Below are positions 52,107 through 62,525 of a stretch of DNA of 64,000 nucleotides, piece after piece. Source of the stretch: Porcisia hertigi (Eukaryota; Euglenozoa; Kinetoplastea; Trypanosomatida; Trypanosomatidae); assembly GCF_017918235.1 (NCBI RefSeq), contig NC_090584.1, positions 1 through 64,000 on the forward strand, in the 5' to 3' direction. The position numbers and the translations under genes are program-made. Under the pieces are notes generated by a model. The model ran no database searches and had not been told where the DNA came from. It was given only the letters and a program-made list of their open reading frames with translations. The first letter of the stretch is position 1, and each line of letters opens with the position of its first letter.

Positions 52107-52899
52107 GAGACAACGATAAAAAACGGAGAAAGACAAAAGACTTCACGTCGAGCTCACACGTGCTCCTCACTCAACTATACATAAGAACAGTGTGTGTGTA
52201 TTTGTGAGTCCACACACCCTCCTCCTCCTCTTCACCCTCTGTTTTCAACTTTTTTTGCCTGCAAAAAAAAACAAGAGATGCCAAAGAGAATGGAGGGAGG
52301 GAAAAAAACACCACGCTGAACTTTGATAGGATCCGTGGGGCTGTGATGTCGCCAGGAACGATTTCTCTACAGTTTCTTGTCCACCTTTCCAAGGGAGGAC
52401 AAGAGATATATGGTCCTGTGTGGTGAAAGGAATGATGCGAATACCTCCTGACGCTGCCGAAGAATACGTATGGTCGCTTCGTCGGGGAATCTCCGCCGTG
52501 TGGACACGAAATCGCGCGATAGACAGCGACACCAAACACAGACAGACAAAAACAGGAAGAGTGTAGTTCTCGGAGCAGGGGGGGGGGGGGAAGGGGGAGG
52601 GGAATGGTATACCTCCTGCATATGCATCCCCCGCAACTCAAATTGAAAACAGCCGAATCGTGGGAGTGGGGGAAAGGGGGCACGTACGTGACCGGCAAGA
52701 GCGAATTCAAGTGAGAAGAGAATGAGACGTGCGGTGGTGGTGCATGATAAGATAGATCGAAAAAGAAAATAGAGAGACAGAGCCCCGCGACCCCGCCTTC
52801 ACTTCGTTCGCTGCGTTGGGGATATTGAGCTTGATGTGTCTACTCACATAAAACAGCATCACTGAGCAGTATCACTTAGTACGCACCTGACACTAAAAC

Positions 52900-52930
<31 letters not shown>

Positions 52931-54451
52931 CTTTGTTGCAGGTGCGCAGAAGAAGTGGGTGGTCTGGTACTTTACCATCTACAGTACCGTTAGTGTCAGC
53001 CATGAACGCGCTATCAGAAGACGCGAGGGACACCGGAGAACCCTGCCGCTTGTTCCCCGCCCATGGGGAACCATGAACGTTGATGTTTTCTTTTGGCTTT
53101 GGGCTGTCTAGTTCTGCAACTTTTTTTTTTTGGGGGGGGAGGGGGCTGCCTCGTTATTCGAACGAGAAAGAAGGGACACCAGTAAAAAAGGCTTTACCTT
53201 ACGCACATCGTCACACGCACACGTACGATGAGGGGGGGGGAAGGCGGGGGAGATATCGGAGAGAGGGTGGAGAGAGGGAGTGTGAGAGAACGAAACACGC
53301 GGCACCACAATAGAAAAAAAAATACATAATGGAGTACACCAACAAAATCGACTCGCCCGGCACAAAAAGGGCTGGCGTGCGCTAAGCACAGAACTCGTAC
53401 TGGCGGTGAGGGGGAAGTTCCAAAACCCTGCGGAGCCGATGCCAAACACGGCTTACTCGCTGATGTATTTTCCCATATTCCCCAACCCTGGCCATTTTCT
53501 GGCGTGGGGAGCTAGTTCAGTGGTACACCTCCTACCGACCTACCTACCACCCCGGACTGTCAAAGGTCCATTGCGTGGAGCAAAGCGGCGGTATCCAGGC
53601 GTTGGGGTCATGGATGACACAGTCACCTGACCACGGTCACCTTTCTTGAACTGTAGTCGCCCATCTGCTTTACAGGATTCCTCACAACCGCTTCCGGTAC
53701 GCCGAGCGGCACGCCCTGAATCCCTGAGGGAGACTAAGGGACGCCCCCCCCCCTCTCACCGGCAAGCAGCGAGGGCTGGTGAGGAGAAGGGAGTTCGAGT
53801 CACCCGGACACTTTGCCGATTGCCATATAAATGACCCAACCATGTTTACTTTGGATCCATCACCACGTGTCACTACCCCACTCGATACACAACCAACAGA
53901 ATTAGTAGCCAGCAGTCACACTAACGCTTCCATCTCGTTAGCAGTCGACCCAGTGACTACCAGCATTGGCTCGGCATAACCGGGGAAGGGGGGGGGGGGA
54001 CATACTCGCTTGTCTTAGGGAGTATCAGCTGCCCCCCCCCCAACGGCCGAGCAGTATCAGCCGGTGATCAGAGAACACGAAAAGAGAACGGAGAGCTACA
54101 CAGAAGAAAATTAATGTGAAGGGAGGAGAATCGACTCCCACAGCCAGCGCCGTGAGAAGAATGGCCTACGAAAAAAAAAAAAAACCTGTGTGGAGGGTCA
54201 ACCGCCACCACCAAGAAACAAAGCGAGCAAAGTAGAGAACCGATATACTCGACAGACGACGTCGACAACAGTGGAATTGTCAAGCGGGAAAAAAATCATC
54301 CCTTTTTTTTACCGATCACCCATGACCCACACACCAGCCTTGAACGCGCACAACTCTCTCCCCTTTGCTCCCTCCCACCATCCTCGTACCCCAGTGAACC
54401 CAAGCCTTGAACTGCCTCCCGACAAACAATACAGCGGACATTAAGAAAATA
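52107..54451. other. Long intergenic spacer with an unusual island
   Basis: 2.3 kb. No credible gene on either strand. It contains purine runs (about 52577-52601), a CA repeat (52903-52930), a T/G-run (about 53123-53145), an island at about 53400-54060 with mixed sequence, a repeated AGTATCAGC word (54021 and 54052) between C- and G-runs, and an A-run at about 54171-54184. Confidence 0.6.
52903..52930. repeat. AC microsatellite
   Basis: About fourteen AC units. Confidence 0.9.
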
Positions 54452-55363
54452 TTACGTGTGCTGTGTGTGGGTGGTCGTCGCTGAACACTCCCAGAGCGCA
54501 TTCACCTGCTCGTAAGCGCCTATCAGGACGGCGTTGCCGGGAAATGCCCGCAGGGCCGTGACGCTGTAGCCGCGGAAAAGGCCCCGCATGCCCTCTGTCC
54601 TGTACAGCCGTGCGCAGGCCTGGCGAAAGTTGAGTTTGAGGTAGTCCGCCTTCATTGTCTGCTGCTTTGTCTTGACTGCATCTACGGGGTACGTGGTGGT
54701 CCAGAAGGCGACGCCGGCGCAGCCACCCCCTAAAAAATGGACCCATGCCGGCGCCTCATGGAATCTCTGACCCTCCGACAAGAAAGGCCGGATGACGGAC
54801 TGGAAGACTAAGAAGTAGAAACCGCAGCCGACAGCTTCGCGTACCATCATCGATGTGTGCCCGCGGAATATCCCGCGGATACCGCGACGCCGATACGTGG
54901 CAGTGGCGCAGTCGAGCGAGTTCTTGTAAATACGCTCGTCTATTGGAAGAGTGTTCTGGATTTGCATTTTGCACTTGATTAGCTCTGCCGGCGTGAGGAC
55001 CTGGGAAACAACAATGCCACCGGTGGCACCAGCCACAGACACCGCCAGGTAAGGCTCTTGGTTGGACGGACCGCAGTAGCCATATGTGACTTTCTGAAAG
55101 CCGTCTAGCGCTGCGCGGTACGAAAGAAATAAAATGGCATTCTCTAACGCCGCTCCAATTACAGGGGCGGGCAAACCCCGGAAAAAGCCGTTCACGACAC
55201 CTTCTTCCTTCGCAATAGTGCGGATGCACTTCAGTGCGCTGCCGTAGCGCTTTCCGTCGTCTTGCAATCGCACCTTGATTGTGTCCATCGGATACTCGAT
55301 CACCGTCGCGCTTGCCCCGCCCACCGACCCGGCAACTATTTCTCGAGCGTCATCGGCGTTCAT
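54452..55363 (-). CDS. Mitochondrial carrier (SLC25), ornithine/basic amino-acid carrier-like
   Basis: 303 aa from the ATG at 55363. Three carrier repeats show the signature Px[D/E]xx[K/R]x[K/R]: YPMDTIKVRLQ (about 25), TPAELIKCKMQIQ (about 125) and YPVDAVKTKQQ (about 222). Each is followed by an RG[L/F/I] motif (GFFRGLPAPVIGAALENAI; GIFRGHTSMMVREAVGCGFY; GLFRGYSVTALRAFPGNAV). The second-repeat TPAELIKC and the third RAFPGNAVLIGAYE are closest in my memory to the ORC1/SLC25A15 and carnitine-acylcarnitine branch. It sits in the inner membrane; substrate is inferred. The longer frame to 55666 translates UTR. Confidence 0.9.
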   Translation of the reverse strand: MNADDAREIVAGSVGGASATVIEYPMDTIKVRLQDDGKRYGSALKCIRTIAKEEGVVNGFFRGLPAPVIGAALENAILFLSYRAALDGFQKVTYGYCGPSNQEPYLAVSVAGATGGIVVSQVLTPAELIKCKMQIQNTLPIDERIYKNSLDCATATYRRRGIRGIFRGHTSMMVREAVGCGFYFLVFQSVIRPFLSEGQRFHEAPAWVHFLGGGCAGVAFWTTTYPVDAVKTKQQTMKADYLKLNFRQACARLYRTEGMRGLFRGYSVTALRAFPGNAVLIGAYEQVNALWECSATTTHTQHT

Positions 55364-55535
55364 TCGCTCAACAACACAGTAGGAATTAAATATATATATA
55401 GAGAGAGAGAGAGATGTGAAAAACAGGTAAACAGTACACTGGAGAACACACGCGGCACGCACCGACGCCGTGCAAAAGCAGAAATGCGTGCAGAGGGGAA
55501 AAGGGGGACAAGCCTCACGAAAAGAAAACGATTGT

Positions 55536-55558
55536 ACACACACACACACACACACACA
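55536..55558. repeat. AC microsatellite
   Basis: About eleven AC units in the 5' flank of the carrier gene. Confidence 0.9.
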
Positions 55559-57291
55559 AATGAGTTCACACAAAAAGCAGCGGCAGGCGGGCCAGGGGGG
55601 GGGGGCAAAACAAACAAAATAAAAGAGGGCAGGGCGAGGAGGAGGAGAAGGAAGAGTAGGAGCCACCTTCGGTTATGAAACGTGTAACACCACCAGTGAA
55701 AAAAAAACAGGGATTTAAAAAAAGACAAAGGGGAGGGGGACAGTGAGGAGACGGTGGAGGTGGCGTGTGCCCCCGTTGTACCTTGATGGGCTCTTGCTCG
55801 TGTCACGTGGGCTCTATGCGTGTGGATGAGTGAATGGGTGTGTATGTGCCTGCGTGTGTGTGTGCGTGTGTAGGCCTAACTGCACCGCTCTGCACCTTGT
55901 TCAAACAGCCCGCAAACACGGGACGAGCTGCATACACCGTGGCTAATCAACGCAAGGTCTCCCCAGAATCAAAAAGGAGAGCAAAGAGCACAGGAAGAAA
56001 AACGAAGAGGGGAAACCTTCCGGCCGTCTCCGAACAATCACAACAAAAACAACTGACGCCGCACTCTGCGTGCTCGGCGACAAAGTCTCTCTGTGTGTAT
56101 GTGTGTGCGTGTGAGTGAAAGACAGACAGAGGGAGAGAGAAGGGGGTCTTCTTTTTTCTTAAGCAGTTTAATGACCGCGTTTATGTGTATGAGTATCCCT
56201 CGCACCGCCACAGCGAGGGGGGTGGGAGTGGGGGGCGAGAGAAAAGAGAACTTAAAAACCTGAAAAGAGAGAGGAAGGGAGAGGGGGAAAAACAGTAGAT
56301 TTCCTTTAAGAAAAAAAAAACGCGCCAATAAAGGGACGCGGCTTAATGGGAAGAGGGAATTGGAGGGAGGGAGGGCGGGAGGGAGAGAGGAGAGACAGTC
56401 CGTCCATACATGCACGCACACGCGCGGGAAATACACCCGCTGTCTTCACTTACAAAGCAGAGAGAGGGGGGGGGATAGGTGAGCGCAGCGTTTCTGGTGA
56501 AAAATGCGAAGTAGGGAGGCACACCAAACCTCACTGCTACTGTGGCTTTGGTGCCTAAGCCTCTTCTTGGATCTTTGCGCTCTTCGTGTGACCGTAAGTG
56601 TACCGTGGCTTCACCCCCTTCCGGTGTACTTGAGAAAACTGGGAACGGGACGACGCCCCCCCCCCTCGCTCTTCACACTCTCTGGTACTAAAATATGATG
56701 TGACACAAATGTTCACGCATGAAGGTGTAACGTGAGGATGCGAGTCTTTTGAAAAGTGACCAAACACCGACAGATGCGTGCCCGCGTGTGCGCACACTCG
56801 AAAGAGTTGTAAAAAAAACGGCAGAAAAACAAAGCTGGACAACAACCACTACAACAACAAAGAGGAAAGATGATGGACAACAGCAAATCAAAAAAAAAGT
56901 CTGTGATGAGGCGAGAATGGGCCCGTTTTTTTTTGTGCGTGCTCGAAGTCTGTGAGGGGCGGTGGAAATCAAATCAGCGTGAGGGCTGTGAAGAGGCCCA
57001 AGCGAGGGCAGCGCGCGGTTTGTGAAGAAAACTGAGCACAAATTAGATAGGCGGAAACACTTTGACGCCGAAAATCACGTTGCCTCGTTGGCAGACCACC
57101 GAGCGACAGACAAGAAGAGAGCAGAAAGCGGTAGGAATAAAAGGTTGTAATGCGCTTGAAGGTCGAGTAGAGAAACATGTCGACCTGCGCCTTGGCACCC
57201 GCTCAGTGTCGTCGAGACAAAGGAAGAGAAAAACACACATTGATGCTTTTCCCTGAGTGACAAAGAGGTAGGAAGAGTAGGGAGGGAGAGC

Positions 57292-57311
57292 GGGGGGGGG
57301 GGGGGGGGGGG
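57292..57311. repeat. 20-nt G homopolymer
   Basis: An uninterrupted run of G, interrupted by one A and then six more G. Poly-C on the coding strand. Confidence 0.85.
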
Positions 57312-57758
57312 AGGGGGGCAGTCAACGTGAATGAGAGCAGAGCGCCGAAGAAACCGTGGTCCTCACGCGGACTGCACCCCCATACACCCTACCAAAAGAG
57401 AAGGCGTGCGTCTTTTGACCATCACCTCCACCCATTTCTCTGCCCTGGAATAACGCCACATCCATCAAAGGAGCATCGCGCAGTCCCGTATGAGTCGCGG
57501 TGATCTGCGTGTGCCACTTTATGTAGCTTGTTTTCGCTGTTTAAAAAAACAAATTGGTCACTCTTCTCCATCTTAGCAAAGGACAATAACACCCGCATAG
57601 ATACGCACACACCAATCGCTGGGCTCACCATGTCTTACATACACAGAGCGGCAAGGAGACTCAGAATAGCCACACCTGTCCTAGCCCAAGGGGCAGTACG
57701 CTAGAGTGGGAGTGCCCGCGAGGGTGGGGAGAGAACACCACAACGCTTAGCGGCAGGC

Positions 57759-59906
57759 TCAGTTCGCACGTGAACGAGGGTGGTTTCGTCCTTGGTAGTT
57801 GCCGCCGCCGCCGCCGCCCCTTCCAGAGCTACCGCCGTAAACATGACGATTGGGGTGGTTATGATTATTCCCACCACTGTGGGCATGATGATGTGCAGCA
57901 TGTGTGCGTGTGGTTTTAGTGAACTCCGCGTACATCTCCGTGTGCGTTTGAGTGCCGTCGGTTTGCAGAACACGCTGAAGCACCATTGGCGGTGCTGTCC
58001 GCATACGGTGATGCAGCCGCTTCGTGTCCCGCTCGAAACCCGCTGTGAAAAGTGACTCTGCTACATCCACTGGTGGTGCAAAGGTGAAGGCCGGCGCCTC
58101 GTCATCGGAGAATTCGTCTTCGTTGTCGCTGGGCATATCCTCGTCGTCCACCTCACTCTCGCAAAGTAAAAACCCTGGGTACTCGTTCTGCAGGCTAATG
58201 CGCGGGTCCGCCGGGCGCGGAGGTGGGTTGAAGGGCGGGGCTACTTTTTCCGTGAAGCGATGGCACATGTCGATCACGTCGCCCATTTCGATCCACGCGA
58301 TGGGGAGGCGATGTATATTTTCACCAAAAACACGAAACAGGTTGCCAATCGACATGTCGGCTGGCGTCACCTTTGCGTCCCCGACCTCCCCCACACCCTT
58401 CTTGGCCAGCCAGCAGTCTCGCACAACCCTCATCGCCTTCATGATTGGTGCAAACTGCCGCGTTGAGCCGAGGCGGAAGCGCCTCACGGCCGCAGCACGC
58501 TCGAGGCAATCGGCAAGGGCATCCAGGTCTCCGTCGTCGCACGCCTCGCGCATCGACAGCACACGCTTAGCCGCGTGTGCTAACTCGGCGATGGGTCCAC
58601 GCCCCTCAGCGTCGTCTTGGAGGCCCAGTGCGATCTGCGCCGTGATGCATCGGCGGCAGTTATAGTGCCGCGCAAAGTTGCGGCCCCGCACCACCTTCGA
58701 GCACGCCGGACACTGCAGCGACTTCCACGTAGCCTCTTCGGCATTTTTGTCGTTTGTCAGGCGTACAATCCACTGACCAGCCTCGTTGACCAGACGGAAG
58801 GTCGGGGAGTGGATGAGCAAGAACTCGCGCACGTTGCCAAACTCGGCGACCGCCTCCCTGTTCGCCAGTGTCGAGATCCGGCTCACGAGGACATCAAGCT
58901 CCACCGCGCCGCCGCACGCCGCAACGGCGTCCCGGATAAATCGAACACCCAGAGGGAAGTTCCCGCGCTTCACCCCATGCTCATCGCGCGGAAACTCCAA
59001 CGGCATTTGAATATCGGAGAAATCGGGGTATGCCCCACCGGCCCCCCTTGCATTCGTCATAGACGCAAGAGTATCCGAGCTCGTGGCGCCCACGACGTCA
59101 GCAGTGTCCTGACGCACACGCCTCAGCATCTCGTGCTCCTGCTTGCGGTCCTGCTCTTCGCGATTGCGTTCCATCATCTCACGCATACGTTTACGACGCG
59201 CCTCCTGGTAGTTCTCCATGTAGCCCTCTGGGAGGGCTTGCATAAAGCCCCGCGGGGCGTTCGCGTCGGGGCGCATATCCGGCACGACAATCTCGACAGG
59301 TCGGGATGGTGCATAGCTGCTGGATACGGTCATGGCCATTTGACTGTCCATTGTTTTCACCTGCAGCAAATGCTTGTGCTCGGCGGAGCGTTCGACGGCG
59401 ATGGCCTTGGTCATGAAAGCACCCGTGGTACGGAGAGCTTTGGAATGAACGGTGAGAGCGGTGCTGCCTTGCTGTTTGCGCTGCGCCTTCTGGCCAACGG
59501 CACCCTTTCCTGGCCCGCGCCCTTTCGAATCTTCCCCCAGTTGCAGCAGGATGAGTGAAATCATTGGTTGCCCAAACGTGACCGAGAGCGAGCTCTTCAA
59601 GAGGGTGACAAAGTCCTGCCACTCGTCGGAGGTGCGGGGTGAGCCGTAGTGGGTACACAAATGGATCAGCTTCGGACGCAGCGCGTCACAGAACAGCGTA
59701 TGCTGCTTGGCCAGTCGGTCCACAAGAAACCACAGCATCAACCTCTGTGCCCCAGCCGAAGTGGACAGCGTATTCTCCAGTGCATCGAGGACCTCGTTCA
59801 CGTTGCCGAGGTGTGATTCGCACTGCCTAGCAATAGCAGTGACGTGCGCGTGTGTAGTGGCATCTGAGATGCCGGCGATGGCGTCGCACGCCTCGGAAAG
59901 GGACAT
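57759..59906 (-). CDS. RNA-binding-type protein: CID-like N-terminus, winged-helix-like domain, Cys/His zinc motif, RGG tail (715 aa)
   Basis: Start at the ATG at 59906 (MSLSEACDAIAGISDATTHA); the frame's upstream end begins at TTG. Residues 1-115 are helical (LGNVNEVLDALENTLSTSAG; QRLMLWFLVDRLAKQHTLF; FVTLLKSSLSVTFGQ), recalling CTD-interacting/VHS-like domains. About 230-265 is a Met/Arg/Glu helix. About 310-385 (RFIRDAVAACGGAVELDVLV; FGNVREFLLIHSPTFRLVNE) looks like a winged-helix or LOTUS-type domain. About 399-420 is CPACSKVVRGRNFARHYNCR plus CIT, a Cys/His zinc motif. An acidic patch (DNEDEFSDDEAP) precedes a His/Asn-rich tail with GRGGGGGGNYQGR (RGG-like). Nuclear or cytoplasmic mRNA handling is inferred. 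No named orthologue recognised. Confidence 0.75.
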   Translation of the reverse strand: MSLSEACDAIAGISDATTHAHVTAIARQCESHLGNVNEVLDALENTLSTSAGAQRLMLWFLVDRLAKQHTLFCDALRPKLIHLCTHYGSPRTSDEWQDFVTLLKSSLSVTFGQPMISLILLQLGEDSKGRGPGKGAVGQKAQRKQQGSTALTVHSKALRTTGAFMTKAIAVERSAEHKHLLQVKTMDSQMAMTVSSSYAPSRPVEIVVPDMRPDANAPRGFMQALPEGYMENYQEARRKRMREMMERNREEQDRKQEHEMLRRVRQDTADVVGATSSDTLASMTNARGAGGAYPDFSDIQMPLEFPRDEHGVKRGNFPLGVRFIRDAVAACGGAVELDVLVSRISTLANREAVAEFGNVREFLLIHSPTFRLVNEAGQWIVRLTNDKNAEEATWKSLQCPACSKVVRGRNFARHYNCRRCITAQIALGLQDDAEGRGPIAELAHAAKRVLSMREACDDGDLDALADCLERAAAVRRFRLGSTRQFAPIMKAMRVVRDCWLAKKGVGEVGDAKVTPADMSIGNLFRVFGENIHRLPIAWIEMGDVIDMCHRFTEKVAPPFNPPPRPADPRISLQNEYPGFLLCESEVDDEDMPSDNEDEFSDDEAPAFTFAPPVDVAESLFTAGFERDTKRLHHRMRTAPPMVLQRVLQTDGTQTHTEMYAEFTKTTRTHAAHHHAHSGGNNHNHPNRHVYGGSSGRGGGGGGNYQGRNHPRSRAN

Positions 59907-61269
59907 GATGGGTGCACTCCGCAGGGCAATCAAGGTGCGCGACTGCCTCTATCGTGGTGCGCAGAAACGATAATACCTTCACGTGGCGCTTCACAATAGT
60001 ACGCGCACGGTCGTTAGCCGATCACTATGCGGTTGGTTTAGTATGGAGAGAGAAAGCAGGGAAAGAGGGAGGATTGGGGTAGAGAGGAGGGAGAGTGCAG
60101 CACGACGAGAGAGAAGAAATAAAAGAGATAAAACGGTGAGGGAAATAGAAGAGAAACATATTCATCTGCGGTCATGGAAACCTGCGAAAAAAAATGGGGG
60201 GGGGCAAAGTATAGCACCTTGAACATCCAAGTGCTACTCGCCTCTTTTGAGAGCGAGGAAACGTAAGGAAAGATGATGAGGGGCGGCGACAACGCAGAGA
60301 AGTGACGAGGAGACCCTGGCCATGAATGCGACGCCCTCGGCGGCCCGCCACCTCACCTCCTGTGGCGCAATGGAGAAAGAAGGAGAAAGGAGACCCCTTT
60401 GGTGGGGAATAAAGGGCATCAAAATCGTTTGTAGTGGTTGTTGAGTGTTGGCCAATGCCGCAGTCGAGAAAGCGTTATTAGTTTCAGAATTCGAGAGGGT
60501 AATACATGGGTGTAACTGGAGAGAGCCAAAGGGTCGACATCGAGGTGGGTGATAAAATGTAATACTACACTGAAGAAAAAAGAACGGATGTATAGAAGAG
60601 CACCTGCACATCCGCCAGCGCCCACCGGCTTCTTCACGTGCGTGACCCCGCGAACACCCTGTTCCCATCCTTATACGAGTTGTCGTGCACACTACCCGGT
60701 CGCAGTCGCCGCATGAGCTCCCCTTAAAACTCGTTCGACTTTCTCTTTGTGGTGGAAGGAGAGGGAGTTTTGGTGGCAGCAGCAGAGGTGATGCAGGACC
60801 ACGAATGGACGGGTGTATTTGTGTGTACTCGTGTGTATTTGCCCAGTGAGGTGTGAAAAAGAGATACTAGAGAAAAATCAGAGAGGCCGAGAGGATGTGC
60901 GGTTACTCAGAAGAGGAGGGCCGGGGCTAGGAGGATTCGTTGGATGTCGGAACGAGCGGTGGTGGAGGGGAGGGGGGGGGGGCGGGCGGGAGAGAAACAC
61001 GACACAGCAGGAAATAAGAAACATACAGCAATACCGCGAGACAGGGAAAATGACGCGCAGTCGTTTCCTTCCATCTCACAGTCACTCGAAATGTGCTCCA
61101 TCGCCGTCTCTACTAGTCATTACGAATATACAAAACATCACGAAAGAAACCAACAGGCGCATGTACAACCAAAAAAAGGGGGGCGGCGGCGGCGGTTGTA
61201 GAAGCCGGAGTTCACGGAGCGGCTGAAAAGGCCTAAAACATGAAAGCAGAACGTGGGGAATGTGTACCA

Positions 61270-61310
<41 letters not shown>

Positions 61311-61580
61311 TGCTTGTGCATTCAGTGGGGAAGAGAAGCGCGGACCCTTGGTGTTGTGTCCCCATCCCCATGATCATCCAACGAGGGACATTTGGAAAAA
61401 AAAAGACGCGCCCAACAGCCGGTGCACTAATAAGAGTGGCATCCCTCCGGTCTTCTTTCTCGAGAACAAGTCCTCGGTGCGGTTCAGCCTGCACTCCCAG
61501 AGCCTCCTATCGTTTCCTTGTAACACCTGTACGGTGGGAAGAGGAGAGAAGAAGAAAGAAACCGTTCTGCGGTGACTTGA
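59907..61580. other. Intergenic spacer
   Basis: 1.7 kb with no credible gene. GA-rich runs at about 60041-60130 (splice tract for the RGG protein), G-runs (about 60193-60202, 60968-60985), GGC repeats (about 61180-61195) and a long TG repeat at about 61271-61309. Confidence 0.65.
61271..61309. repeat. TG microsatellite
   Basis: About nineteen TG units, the longest dinucleotide array in the window. Confidence 0.9.
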
Positions 61581-62525
61581 TTATGGAGACCCTCCCCGGG
61601 GAGGGTGGCCGCCGTTGACACAGTTCGCATCTTGCAGAGACCTCCACTGAGCGAAGTTGAGGGAGAACTGCTCGGCGAACCGACTCTGCGAAAGTGACGG
61701 GTTCACCTGGACACGCCTCTGCCGAATGAGCTCCGCGGCCTCGGGATACGACATGCCACCAAAGGTGGTGAGGTAGCACATTGTGACCATCCAACTGCGA
61801 CCTTTTCCAGCTTTGCAGTGCACGTAAACGGTTTGCTTACGCTGCGCAATACAGGCCTCCATGCGCACTACGGCCTCGTACACGGCCGGCAGCGGCGTAG
61901 CCGCCGTTGTGTCAGCCATGGGTAAATGCAAATATTCTACTTGCGGGTTAACAAATTTGCGCCACTCTGCCTCTTTGGCAAACTGAATGACATTCATTCC
62001 AAATCCATTGAGTTCCTCCTTCTCCAGGCAGGCGATTACGAGCCCTAATGTCTGGTTTCGCTCCTTCAACTGAGCTCGTAGCTGTGACAGGTGATCGCCA
62101 CTACTCCCGACCTGCGTAACAACGGGTATAGCACCGAGCACTACATGTTCCGTAATCCAGTTCCAGTGCAAGAAGTCCGTAGTCACGCCCGTGACCCGTC
62201 CTACGTAGCCAGGCAGCGCCGTAGCCATGAGCGAGCCCCAAAAATATGCCGCTTTGCCGGCGCGGGAGAGGGTCGCCGTCGTGCTCCACTCTCCTTCTTC
62301 ATCCGCGGATGTGGCACCGCTGCCACTCATCGGCGCGAGGGCGCTTGAGTGCAAGGTCTGCTCCCCTTCCTCGAGAAGTGTGTGGTATCTGCGCTTCAGG
62401 TGGGCAAGTTCGAGGCTCTCTGAGGCGGTCAGACTTCCTCCTTCCTCGGCGCGCTGCTGGAGAAGGTACAGCCGGGACTCATCCTCCCGCGTGAAGGGGG
62501 TGCTGACCTGCGGAGACGACTGCAT
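61581..62525 (-). CDS. PTPMT1: PTPMT1-like dual-specificity/lipid phosphatase
   Basis: 314 aa from the ATG at 62525. The catalytic P-loop is VHCKAGKGRSWMV with Cys237 and Arg243 (Cx5R). The general-acid region is probably EYLHLPMADTTAATP. The segment ITEHVVLGAIPV (substrate-entry strand) and the late SYPEAAELIRQRRVQVNPSL match the PTPMT1/PLIP layout, whose animal member dephosphorylates phosphatidylglycerophosphate in cardiolipin synthesis. A helical N-terminal extension of about 85 residues precedes AYFWGSLMATALPGYVGR, which may be membrane-embedded. Family confident; substrate inferred. Confidence 0.85.
   Translation of the reverse strand: MQSSPQVSTPFTREDESRLYLLQQRAEEGGSLTASESLELAHLKRRYHTLLEEGEQTLHSSALAPMSGSGATSADEEGEWSTTATLSRAGKAAYFWGSLMATALPGYVGRVTGVTTDFLHWNWITEHVVLGAIPVVTQVGSSGDHLSQLRAQLKERNQTLGLVIACLEKEELNGFGMNVIQFAKEAEWRKFVNPQVEYLHLPMADTTAATPLPAVYEAVVRMEACIAQRKQTVYVHCKAGKGRSWMVTMCYLTTFGGMSYPEAAELIRQRRVQVNPSLSQSRFAEQFSLNFAQWRSLQDANCVNGGHPPRGGSP

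Larger units (their letters stand above)
55364..57758. other. Long intergenic spacer
   Basis: 2.4 kb. No firm gene. It holds TA and GA repeats at about 55390-55415, an AC repeat (55536-55558), many purine runs, a 20-nt G-run (57292-57311), and a short coding-like stretch at 56555-56629 discussed in the findings. Confidence 0.6.

Noticed and set aside
53505-53805. tRNA-like A box (TAGTTCAGTGG) and B-box-like GTTCGAGTC
   Set aside because: They are about 280 nt apart and no cloverleaf or acceptor stem can be drawn around either, so there is no tRNA; a tRNA-derived repeat remains unproven.
57422-57631. 69-codon minus-strand frame between the carrier and the RGG protein
   Set aside because: No codon bias, no splice signal at the right distance, and no recognisable feature.
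58024-58665. 213-codon open frame on the + strand
   Set aside because: It is antisense to the RGG-tailed protein gene, with Ser/Thr/Ala-rich low-information sequence; coding evidence is on the minus strand.
61271-61309. Repeat arrays considered as CRISPR-like
   Set aside because: All arrays seen are simple mono-, di- or trinucleotide microsatellites without spacers.
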